In this document: positions 52,237-60,292 of the stretch, piece by piece | Numbering within the stretch: the first letter of the stretch is position 1 | Layout: each line of letters opens with the position of its first letter | Source: JAYSYM01 sp964543475 | GTDB taxonomy: Bacteria; Bdellovibrionota; Bdellovibrionia; Bdellovibrionales; JAMPXM01 | NCBI GenBank assembly: GCA_964543475.1 | Contig: CAZIYJ010000014.1 | Location: 13,189 to 77,188 of the forward strand | Length of the DNA stretch: 64,000 bases | Reading direction: 5' to 3' | Position numbers and translations under genes: made by a program | The notes under the pieces: model-generated | Told to the model about the DNA's origin: nothing | What the model saw: only the letters and a program-made list of their open reading frames with translations | Databases searched by the model: none

Positions 52237-53064
52237 ATGAGAAAAATCAGAATAGTTTCAGCTTTAGTTCCATGTCTTACTGTTTCGATTCTGGCGTTTA
52301 GCAATTGTAGTAAAGTTGCTTTCGAACAAGCAAAGACCGATACACTCACATCAATCCAGAGCAATCCTCCTCCCACCACCGTCATTGAAGACACCATTGC
52401 CGATTGCGCTAGCGCCGCTAGCTCAGGACAGTTAAAAACACTCAAAACAGCTATTACTTTTGATGACACTCGCGTGGAAACTGGGCTTGCGAACATCTGC
52501 AGCGCAACTACATCAGAGAACTTCGATGTTTTCTCGAACAATGGTTACAACGGGTATTTGGCATCTCGCTATGAGCAGAAACGGAGCCTCAACTTACCGA
52601 GCAATGCCGTGATTTGCGGAATCTCTTTAGATAACTCACTGTCATCATTCAGATACGACGACATGATCTTTCTGACCTTTAATAATTATGTCATCGCTAG
52701 TAACTACGGGAATCTCGTTACGACCAAACTTTCTTTTGATGAAATCGCGATCGCAGGCTCCCCTTTGAAGATGTACAAATATGACTGGCTAGCACTGCGA
52801 GGAGGTAAGTCTGCAACACCTGTCTACGACTATTGTATCGGGGCCGACGAAGGATTAGGCTCTTGTCTCTGGCCAGTCTCTGAACAGCCTGGAAATTTTC
52901 ATGTGGATTACGATCCTAAATTGCTAATCGCTCTCGGATTAGCTTCAACGAGCGGTGAACAAGAATTCAAATTCGTTGTTACCGGAGATAACGACGCTGC
53001 CATCGACTGCTATCATGAAGAATTGAAATTTGAGACCACAGTGCAATATTTTATCGCCCAATAA
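52237..53064 (+). CDS. Tandem paralogous lipoprotein 2
   Basis: Unrecognised 275-residue lipoprotein, paralogous to 51319-52146 and probably derived by tandem duplication. ATG 52237 is preferred over an in-frame GTG at 52219, because GGGGG lies eight bases upstream and the signal peptide (MRKIRIVSALVPCLTVSILAFSNC) fits. The lipobox has Asn at -1 (FSNC) as in its paralogue, then SKVAF. Shared blocks include VETGLANICSATTSENF, YDYCIGADEGLGSCLWP and DCYHEELKF. Function unknown; it is probably surface-associated. Confidence 0.7.
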   Translation: MRKIRIVSALVPCLTVSILAFSNCSKVAFEQAKTDTLTSIQSNPPPTTVIEDTIADCASAASSGQLKTLKTAITFDDTRVETGLANICSATTSENFDVFSNNGYNGYLASRYEQKRSLNLPSNAVICGISLDNSLSSFRYDDMIFLTFNNYVIASNYGNLVTTKLSFDEIAIAGSPLKMYKYDWLALRGGKSATPVYDYCIGADEGLGSCLWPVSEQPGNFHVDYDPKLLIALGLASTSGEQEFKFVVTGDNDAAIDCYHEELKFETTVQYFIAQ

Positions 53065-53089
53065 AAAAGGCACCTTCTCGGGTGCCTTT
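53060..53089. terminator. Bidirectional intrinsic terminator
   Basis: A 9 bp stem AAAGGCACC/GGTGCCTTT (53066-53074, 53081-53089) with a 6 base loop. In the minus direction it is followed by a U-run from the A-tract at 53063-53068, so it would end typA; in the plus direction it follows the lipoprotein stop. Confidence 0.82.
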
Positions 53090-53152
53090 CGCCTTCAACC
53101 TTGTTGCCTACATGCCTTCGACCTACATGGCTTCTTGGCTTCATGCCTTCTA
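53090..53152 (-). repeat. Degenerate octamer repeat tract, copy 2
   Basis: On the minus strand this reads as consecutive words AAGGCATG, AAGCCAAG, AAGCCATG, TAGGTCG, AAGGCATG, TAGGCAAC and AAGGTTGA, matching the tract at 46973-47021. It includes the last bases of typA. Confidence 0.6.
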
Positions 53153-54988
53153 ATCATCCTTAGAAACTTTATTGCGCTTACGCTTATTCGGATCGAGCTC
53201 ACGGCAACGAATGCGAATCGACTTCGGAGTGACTTCGATGACTTCGTCATCCTTCACCCATTCGATTGATTGCTCTAATGTTAACGGCTTAATCGGAGTT
53301 AACTTTACCGCCTCATCAGTTCCTGATGCGCGGACGTTAGTTAACTGTTTTTCGCGGCAGCAGTTCACGATCAGATCGTTATCTTTTGCGTGCTCGCCGA
53401 TAATCATTCCGTCATAAACTTCGCTACCCGGTTGTACGAAAATCTTTCCGCGTTCTTCAAGGTTCCACAACGCGTAGTTCGTTGTTTTGCCTTTGCGATC
53501 AGAAACCATCGCGCCGTTCAAGCGACCTTGAATTGCGCCTTTGTATTCTTCCCAGCCGCCAGACTCAGAGTTGATGAGTCCTGTTCCGCGAGTATCGGTC
53601 ATGAACTCAGAGCGGTAACCAATAAGGCCACGAGCTGGAATTCTAAACTCTAAACGTACGCGGCCCGAACCTTTGTTCACCATGTTCGTCATGATACCTT
53701 TGCGTAAGCCCATCTTCTCAGACACAACACCTGTGTAAGCTTCAGCAACGTCGACAACCAAGGCTTCGATTGGTTCCAAGCGCTTGCCGTTTTCCATTCT
53801 CATGACAACTTCTGGCTTACCAATCGTTAATTCGAAACCCTCGCGGCGCATTTGCTCAACCAACACCGCCAATTGAAGTTCGCCTCGTCCGAAAACTTTG
53901 AAAGTTTCTGGAGTTTCAGTCGGCTCTAGGCGCATAGAAACATTGTAGCGAAGTTCTTTTTCGAGGCGTTCTAAGATCTTACGAGAAGTTACAAGTTTTC
54001 CCTCGAGCCCAGAGAATGGAGAGTCGTTTACACCAATCGTCATGCTGACAGTTGGTTCTTCGACTTTCAAACGTGGGAGTGGAACAGAGTTCGCAACAGA
54101 AGTAATCGAGTCACCGATGTTGATGTCTTCGATACCCGCAACGATCGCAACGTCTCCTGCAGGAATTTCAGTTGCAGGAACTTTCTTTAAACCTTCGTAG
54201 CGGAAGAGAGCAGAAATTTTTAATTTTTTGCCTTTTCCATCTTCGCCAACAACTAAACACTCATCGCCGATTTTCAAAGTACCGTTGCGTACGCGACCGA
54301 TGGCAAGACGACCTACGTAGTCATTGTAATCGATGTTCGCAACCATCAACTGAAGTGGCGCATTTTTATCACCTGGTGGTGGTGGGAACTTCTCGATGAT
54401 CCAATCAAAGAGAATCGATAAGTCTTTTGTTTTTACGTTTGGATCAAGAGTTGCGTAACCTTCGCGAGCAACTGCATACACAGGCTGGAAGTAAGCTTGA
54501 TCTTCGTGTGCTTCTAAATCTACGAACAAGTTGAAGACTTCAGATTGAACTTCGTCGAGACGAGCATCTGGGCGATCGATCTTGTTAATACAAACAACGA
54601 TGTTAAAGCCTTTATCCAAAGCCTTCTTCATCACAAAGCGAGTTTGTGGCAAAGCCCCTTCAGATGCATCGACTAGCAAGATACAACCGTCGACCATCGA
54701 AAGTGCGCGCTCAACTTCTCCGCCAAAGTCACTGTGGCCCGGAGTATCAACGATGTTGATGCGGTAACCTTTGTAAGTGAATGAACAGTTTTTCGCAGCG
54801 ATCGTGATTCCACGTTCTTTTTCAAGATCCATTGAATCCATCATGCGATTTTCAGTTTCTTCGTTATCACGGAAGAGACCTGATTGTTTTAGAAGTCCAT
54901 CAACCAATGTAGTTTTGCCGTGATCGACGTGCGCTACGATTGCAATGTTTCGGATCTTGTTGTCTTCGTTGTGCTCTTGATTAGCCAT
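53150..54988 (-). CDS. typA: Translational GTPase TypA/BipA
   Basis: A 612-residue TypA ribosome-associated GTPase from ATG 54988. G1 is AHVDHGKTTL, followed by the ITIAAKN and DTPGHSDFGGEVER motifs, then the NKIDRPDA G4. The C-terminal EF-G-like domains end in a basic tail (DPNKRKRNKVSKDD). TypA assists ribosome assembly and adaptation. A GTG two codons upstream is possible. It overlaps the dusB stop by 8 bp and ends near the bidirectional terminator. Confidence 0.96.
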   Translation of the reverse strand: MANQEHNEDNKIRNIAIVAHVDHGKTTLVDGLLKQSGLFRDNEETENRMMDSMDLEKERGITIAAKNCSFTYKGYRINIVDTPGHSDFGGEVERALSMVDGCILLVDASEGALPQTRFVMKKALDKGFNIVVCINKIDRPDARLDEVQSEVFNLFVDLEAHEDQAYFQPVYAVAREGYATLDPNVKTKDLSILFDWIIEKFPPPPGDKNAPLQLMVANIDYNDYVGRLAIGRVRNGTLKIGDECLVVGEDGKGKKLKISALFRYEGLKKVPATEIPAGDVAIVAGIEDINIGDSITSVANSVPLPRLKVEEPTVSMTIGVNDSPFSGLEGKLVTSRKILERLEKELRYNVSMRLEPTETPETFKVFGRGELQLAVLVEQMRREGFELTIGKPEVVMRMENGKRLEPIEALVVDVAEAYTGVVSEKMGLRKGIMTNMVNKGSGRVRLEFRIPARGLIGYRSEFMTDTRGTGLINSESGGWEEYKGAIQGRLNGAMVSDRKGKTTNYALWNLEERGKIFVQPGSEVYDGMIIGEHAKDNDLIVNCCREKQLTNVRASGTDEAVKLTPIKPLTLEQSIEWVKDDEVIEVTPKSIRIRCRELDPNKRKRNKVSKDD

Positions 54989-56009
54989 GTCCACCCATTA
55001 AAAACGCCTCTTTGCTTGTATCCTCTGGATCAATTGCAGTTAGCCCCGCAAAGAAATCCAAAGTTGCCTTAAGCGTTTCTTCTAACGTTGAAGTTTGGAA
55101 AATATTTTTCCTGAATTGTGAGGCGCCAGGATAGCCTGAAGAATACCAACTAGCAAACTTCTTCATTTGAATCAGCTTTATCCGTTCGTCGCGATAAGCC
55201 GTAAAACTCTCGGTTAGCCTTAAAAAGACGCCCGGGAAGTCCTTTTCTTCGAGACTCAACGTCTTTTCGGCGTTCCAAATCGCATTTGCGTCCCTGAAAA
55301 TCCATGGATTTTTAAGGCAACCGCGCCCGATCATCACGCCATCGACGCCTGTTTGCTTTATACGATCGACGGCCTGCTCGGCGGTCGCAATATCTCCGTT
55401 ACCCAAGATCGGAATTTTGCTCTTTGCTTTCACATCACCGATGTAATCCCAGTCGGCCCAGCCCGAATATCCGCCAGCTCGCGTGCGACCATGAATTGCG
55501 ACCCAAGTGAGGCCTTCGTTATAAGCAATCTCAGCAACTTTTTCGGCATTGCGGGAGTTTTCATCCCACCCTGTTCGAATCTTAACGGTGAGAGGTATCT
55601 TAATCGCTGCCTTCACTGCCCGAAACATAGCTTCGACGGCAACGAGATCTTTTAAAATTGCGGATCCAGCTCCCTTTTTCACAACCTTTGGCACTGGACA
55701 ACCGAAATTCAAATCAACAAAATCGGCACCTTGCTCCTCGACCACTTGCGCCGCTCGAGCAACAATTTCGGGAGTCTCGCCAAAAAGCTGAATGCCCACC
55801 GGCCGCTGAACTTCTTCGAATTCCATCAGCGCTAAAGTCTTTGCACTTTTATACTCGATGCCATGTCCCGAAACGAGTTCAGTGATGACAACGCCGCAAC
55901 CCATATCCCGCATGAAACTGCGGAAAGCTCGGTCAGTAATGCCAGCCATCGGCGCCAAAACAAAAGGGTTCTGCCGCAGGTGATCTAAGGGGTTCGTACG
56001 AATAAGCAT
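54981..56009 (-). CDS. dusB: tRNA-dihydrouridine synthase (DusB-like)
   Basis: A 342-residue FMN-dependent tRNA-dihydrouridine synthase. The barrel begins FVLAPMAGITDRAFR, the catalytic Cys lies in DLNFGCPVPKVVKKGAGSA, and GGDI-like PILGNGDI marks an FMN site. It reduces uridine in tRNA. It lies upstream of and overlaps typA by 8 bp. No clear ribosome binding site precedes the ATG at 56009. Confidence 0.92.
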   Translation of the reverse strand: MLIRTNPLDHLRQNPFVLAPMAGITDRAFRSFMRDMGCGVVITELVSGHGIEYKSAKTLALMEFEEVQRPVGIQLFGETPEIVARAAQVVEEQGADFVDLNFGCPVPKVVKKGAGSAILKDLVAVEAMFRAVKAAIKIPLTVKIRTGWDENSRNAEKVAEIAYNEGLTWVAIHGRTRAGGYSGWADWDYIGDVKAKSKIPILGNGDIATAEQAVDRIKQTGVDGVMIGRGCLKNPWIFRDANAIWNAEKTLSLEEKDFPGVFLRLTESFTAYRDERIKLIQMKKFASWYSSGYPGASQFRKNIFQTSTLEETLKATLDFFAGLTAIDPEDTSKEAFLMGGHG

Positions 56010-56097
56010 GAAGGAGAAGTTCTACCTGATCGCCTTGCAGTCGAGCAAGGCAGAAGGCAGACTATCGCTCTGTCTATGTTTTTTGGGGAGTTTAAGA

Positions 56098-57081
56098 TTG
56101 GCAAAAGCTAATTACACAATCGGGATCGACCTCGGTGGAACAAAGCTCGCATCTGGGCTAGTTGATCAAAATGGAAAGCTATTATTCCAAGCCCGCAAGC
56201 CCACCGTTCCGCCACAATCGAAATTCACTCCCTCTCAACATGTTAAATATGTCGTCGATATGATGGCGAGTACCGTTGAAGAAATGGTGATGCGAATTCC
56301 GGGAGGTAAGACCCGCGCCGACAAATTGAAACAGCTTCACAGCATCGGTCTTGCGAGCGCAGGTCCAATGAACGTTTTACAAGGTAAACTGATCGATCCT
56401 GCGAATTTTAAAGGTTGGAAAACTGTTCCGATCATTTCACTTTTAGAAAAAGAAATCGCAAAGCGTGGAATAAAAAAGAAAGTTCATTTTCAAAATGATG
56501 CAATCGCCGCAGCTCTTGGCGAAGGTTGGGTCGGAGCCGCAAAAGGTTTACAAACTTATGCGATGATCACACTCGGAACCGGCATTGGTTCTGGAGTTAT
56601 TCTCAACGGCAGGCCAGCACAGTCGGGCGGAATGGGCTCAGAGTGGGGACACTCACTCATTGATACGAGTGCACTCACAAAAATTAAACCGGGCGCAAAA
56701 TTGAAACTTTCAGATATGTACGCATCAACTGTCGAAGGAATCGCAAGCGGCACCGGACTGAGAGTTCGCACTGGGCGTGAACCTCGCGATCTTGCTGATC
56801 TCGCAAGACGCGGCGATAAACATGCAAAAGAAATTTTCGCTCAGGCATCACGAGCGATCGCAGGGCTATGGTTTACACTTTCACTCGGATTTAATCTCGA
56901 GAGGATCATGATTACTGGCGGTCTCATTCATATTGAAGACGTCTTCGTCCCGCAAGCAATCGAACTCTACAACCAGCTCATCACGGCCCAAGCGCCCTCT
57001 TTCAAAACTAAAATTGTGCGCGCGAAAATGGATAACACGGCAGGCATCATCGGCGCCTCCCGCCTCGGCCGCCTGGGGTAG
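56098..57081 (+). CDS. ROK family glucokinase-like protein
   Basis: A 327-residue ROK family protein from TTG 56098, with GGGGAG seven bases upstream; a longer frame to 56008 gives a non-homologous N-terminus. The phosphate-binding motif is TIGIDLGGTKLASGLVD, and IITLGTGIGSGVI is the second ATP-binding motif (sequence MITLGTGIGSGVI). The usual zinc-binding CGCGxxGCxE motif is absent after GSEWGHSLI, suggesting a divergent kinase. Sugar phosphorylation is the family role; substrate not evident. It is divergent from dusB. Confidence 0.8.
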   Translation: MAKANYTIGIDLGGTKLASGLVDQNGKLLFQARKPTVPPQSKFTPSQHVKYVVDMMASTVEEMVMRIPGGKTRADKLKQLHSIGLASAGPMNVLQGKLIDPANFKGWKTVPIISLLEKEIAKRGIKKKVHFQNDAIAAALGEGWVGAAKGLQTYAMITLGTGIGSGVILNGRPAQSGGMGSEWGHSLIDTSALTKIKPGAKLKLSDMYASTVEGIASGTGLRVRTGREPRDLADLARRGDKHAKEIFAQASRAIAGLWFTLSLGFNLERIMITGGLIHIEDVFVPQAIELYNQLITAQAPSFKTKIVRAKMDNTAGIIGASRLGRLG

Positions 57082-57199
57082 CTGCTACCAGAGTGTAGCA
57101 ATGGTGCGTTATCTCAGCGCGAGACAATCAAATTGAGAATGTTCACAGTAAATTAAGCTCTGAGCGGCGCTTCTCCGATATATAGCCTGGGAGACAAGC

Positions 57200-59134
57200 G
57201 TGGTACGTCCAAGTTCATTACCCAAATTGACGACTTTTTCGCTGAATTTATTTTTGGGCGCAATCACGCTTGCGTTGTTGACGTCGTGTACTCAGAACAA
57301 GGGCGACTCAACTGTTGAGATTACAATTCCTGATTTTTCAAAACACAGTTTAAAAGTCTTTTCGCAAAGCGTTTCTGCGCAATCAGGTGGTGAGGAATGG
57401 GGTTTAGCAGACCCATCTGGCATCGCCGAGTTTGGATGTTTTGGAATTTTCGTAGGCGCAGATGATTCAGGTCTCAACACGGGAAAAGCTTTTGGCGTAA
57501 ACGGAAATCTTTTATTAACTTTTGGAATTTCAAAAGGCTTAGTTGGTCCTGGCGGCACAATTAGTCTGACAGTGCCCTCAGGCACTAAACGAACAATTAC
57601 TTTAATTGGAATGGCGCTCGCAAACGGAGCTACGTGTGAACCGTTAACAAACGAGAATCACGAAATTACCGGCCAAAATTATTCTGCGCCTTTCATTCTC
57701 GCGCAAACAACCGTCGACCTCATGCCTGGCAACTCTCCTCCCGTCACAATGAAAGCGTCGTATAATCAAGCGACATCGGTAAAGCTTGATGAAGTTGAGT
57801 TCCCTGGTAGTGGCTCTGGTGGCGGCGGAGGCGGTGGCTCAATAATCTTTTTAGGATCCGGTTCAGATGGAGATATCACGGTCAGTGGAAACGTGAGCCT
57901 AAGCGACTTGGATAATGCGACGACCACTCGAAAGCTTTCTACATCTGCTCAAGTAATTTCGATCGCGCGCCCAGATCCAGCAAATTATCCAAATAAATTT
58001 TCGGTTGGATTAACGGGAACAATTGCGACCTTCAACGGTACGCACTTTAATGTTGGCGATGAAGTTCTTATGTATATATCTGCTGCCAGCAACTCAAATG
58101 GCTGCGGTCCCAATGTATGGCCTGGATTCCGCATGGGCGGAAAAGTTCTCTCAGCGCCAAGCGCAAATGTTATCGACGTAACCTTTGGCGATGTTCTACG
58201 GGTATCAACGATTCCAAACGCAAATCTTGTTAACACCGTCGCATCACCAAGCTTCTGTCGAGTTTCGATTATTCGAATCCCACAGATTAACAAGCTTACT
58301 TTCACAGATGGCGCGAATCTTAAAATGCTCCCGTTCTCAGGACACGGTACCTTTTCAGAGGGTGGGCTAATGATTCTTCGAGTGAAGGATCGAATCGTTC
58401 TTAATGCGTCGGCTTCAGCAAGTATTGATATGAGCTCTTCCGGTTATCTTGCGGGGCAAAGCTCATCAAAGCCAGGTGAAGGTGAGCAAGGTCATCCACT
58501 TGCGATTTCACTTGTTTCGAACGGTGCTGGTGGAGGCGGTGGTGACGGCGCTACTTATGCAGGAGGCGGTGGTCACGGTACCTCTGGCCTTCCTGGATTA
58601 GGCGGTTCAAACGCTGGCGCTCAAATCGGCGACCAATATGGGTGTAACGAAGTGTCCCCTAATAATTTTCAGCATTGTCTCTTCGGCAAGATATTTATGG
58701 GCGGCGGCGGCGGTTCTTACGGAGGCTTAACAACAGGCAATGGCGGCGGAGTTATTTCAATTTTCACTAACAACATTATTGTCGGCGCTGGCGAAACTTT
58801 GAATATCTACTCTAATGGCGGCACCGGAAATTCATCAGGCGGAGGCGGAGCTGGCGGAGCCGTTCTCATTCGCACTCTGAACTTGCAAGTTGCGGGTGCG
58901 GCTAACTCATTAGCTTTGTCTGCAAATGGTGGTGGATCAAGTGGAAACCACGGCGCGGGAAGTGGCGGCCGCGTTCATCTTGATGTCGTAAATTCTTGTA
59001 GCGTTGCTCCAAGCTCAGTGTCTGCAACTGTGAACGGCGGCACGTCGCATGCGACCGCAACCGCAGGAACAGTCTACGTGACAGGAAATGCATCAGCCTC
59101 TTGTCCGCTCCCTGCAACTTCCCCTGCTCTCTAA
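57200..59134 (+). CDS. Glycine-rich modular lipoprotein
   Basis: Unrecognised 644-residue lipoprotein from GTG 57200 (GGGAG upstream). The signal peptide ends in the lipobox LLTSC. An N-terminal module (about 30-190) includes EITIPDFSKHSLKVFSQSVSA and shares FSQSVSA with the next gene. A Gly-rich linker (GGGGGGG near 210) precedes a domain with long beta segments and two very Gly-rich parts (about 435-470 and 495-530), typical of extended surface proteins. Cysteines are few. It is likely outer-surface; function unknown. Confidence 0.65.
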   Translation: MVRPSSLPKLTTFSLNLFLGAITLALLTSCTQNKGDSTVEITIPDFSKHSLKVFSQSVSAQSGGEEWGLADPSGIAEFGCFGIFVGADDSGLNTGKAFGVNGNLLLTFGISKGLVGPGGTISLTVPSGTKRTITLIGMALANGATCEPLTNENHEITGQNYSAPFILAQTTVDLMPGNSPPVTMKASYNQATSVKLDEVEFPGSGSGGGGGGGSIIFLGSGSDGDITVSGNVSLSDLDNATTTRKLSTSAQVISIARPDPANYPNKFSVGLTGTIATFNGTHFNVGDEVLMYISAASNSNGCGPNVWPGFRMGGKVLSAPSANVIDVTFGDVLRVSTIPNANLVNTVASPSFCRVSIIRIPQINKLTFTDGANLKMLPFSGHGTFSEGGLMILRVKDRIVLNASASASIDMSSSGYLAGQSSSKPGEGEQGHPLAISLVSNGAGGGGGDGATYAGGGGHGTSGLPGLGGSNAGAQIGDQYGCNEVSPNNFQHCLFGKIFMGGGGGSYGGLTTGNGGGVISIFTNNIIVGAGETLNIYSNGGTGNSSGGGGAGGAVLIRTLNLQVAGAANSLALSANGGGSSGNHGAGSGGRVHLDVVNSCSVAPSSVSATVNGGTSHATATAGTVYVTGNASASCPLPATSPAL

Positions 59135-59244
59135 TTCTCAATTAGAGACATGGGTTAATTTAAATTTCATCTATTCTTTGGGTTCCGTTTCAATCTGAAG
59201 CGGCCCACCTTTAATTACCAAGACGAATTACCGAAAAGTTAACC

Positions 59245-60006
59245 ATGACGGTACGTTGGCACTTTTCAAAACTGTTTTCGACAGTTGCGCTGAGCTTTAT
59301 TGCTTTGGCGTGTACGCCCAACAAAAATCAAACGTCAGAAGTCTCAATCAAAATACCGGGCAATAGCTCGCAAAATCTTTCAAACAAATTTAGCCAATCA
59401 GTTTCTGCGATGTCGAGCCCCTGGGATGAAATGTGTTATCTCGTGAACGTCACTGGCGATTCGATTCCATCATCAAAAAAGAATTCGTGTGAAGTTCGAA
59501 AGGGCATAACTTCAAAATTTATTCCTGCGGGTGGCGAAGTAACACTGAACATTCCACAAGGAACAGGACACAAGCTTCAACTCATCGGATTTGAAAGAAC
59601 AGTCAACACTGACCCGTGCCCGACACTGAATTCAGACTCTGATCTAGAGTTACTCGATCAAACAAAACTGAGAGAACTTGCAGTCCAAAACTTTGATGCC
59701 GCTGGCGAGCAAACGACCGTTGCTCTCACTGCTGTAATCCCAGCAAACGATCTCAAGACACAATACTCTCTCGCATCGAACTGTTCTCTTGCAGGTCCCG
59801 CAACTATCAACGTTAGTGATGTGTCTTTTAATTTCGGGACAAAAACAAATGGTTCAATTAGTTCAAAGACTTTCACACTCACAAACGCCGGCGGTGTTGC
59901 GGCGACAACACTTGTCATCAACGGTTTGGCTACACCCTACTCAATTTCTGGCGGAAACTGCGTAGGCAGTCTTAACTGCTGGAGCGACTTGCACGGTAAT
60001 AGTTAA
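59245..60006 (+). CDS. Modular lipoprotein, 5' part of a frameshifted gene
   Basis: The 253-residue open frame starts with a lipoprotein signal (FSTVALSFIALAC), shares the KFSQSVSA module with 57200-59134, then enters a choice-of-anchor-D-like beta repeat (SFNFGTKTNGSISSKTFTL). The frame is cut shortly after GGNCVGSL. Removing one A near 59974 restores SLTAGATCTVIVNF and continues uninterrupted into the open frame ending at 62515 (about 1089 residues in all). So this is the 5' part of one gene, broken by a real mutation or sequence error. Confidence 0.8.
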   Translation: MTVRWHFSKLFSTVALSFIALACTPNKNQTSEVSIKIPGNSSQNLSNKFSQSVSAMSSPWDEMCYLVNVTGDSIPSSKKNSCEVRKGITSKFIPAGGEVTLNIPQGTGHKLQLIGFERTVNTDPCPTLNSDSDLELLDQTKLRELAVQNFDAAGEQTTVALTAVIPANDLKTQYSLASNCSLAGPATINVSDVSFNFGTKTNGSISSKTFTLTNAGGVAATTLVINGLATPYSISGGNCVGSLNCWSDLHGNS

Positions 60007-60292
60007 TTTTCAACCAACGGCGACAGGCACTCATTCCGACGCACTTGAAATTTCTTTCAACGACGGCGCTGCACCTCAAAGCTTTTCACATTCATTCACA
60101 GGCTCTAGCGATGCACCTGCACTGCTAACTATCTCTGACGGCGCAACTTATAACTACGGCCAGCTCGCTACCGGAGCTTCATCACCACATACATTTACAG
60201 TTACGAACACTGGTGCTTCAACGGCTACAGCAATTTCAATCAACGGCTTAGCCCCTCCCTTTTCTCACTCTGGTGGTAGCTGCAGTACTTCG

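Noticed and set aside
56008..56097. N-terminal extension of the ROK kinase
   Set aside because: The extra residues are not kinase-like and lie in the divergent promoter region; TTG 56098 has GGGGAG upstream.
59974..59982. Programmed ribosomal frameshift
   Set aside because: CTTAACTGC lacks a slippery heptamer or clear stimulatory structure; an error or mutation is more likely.
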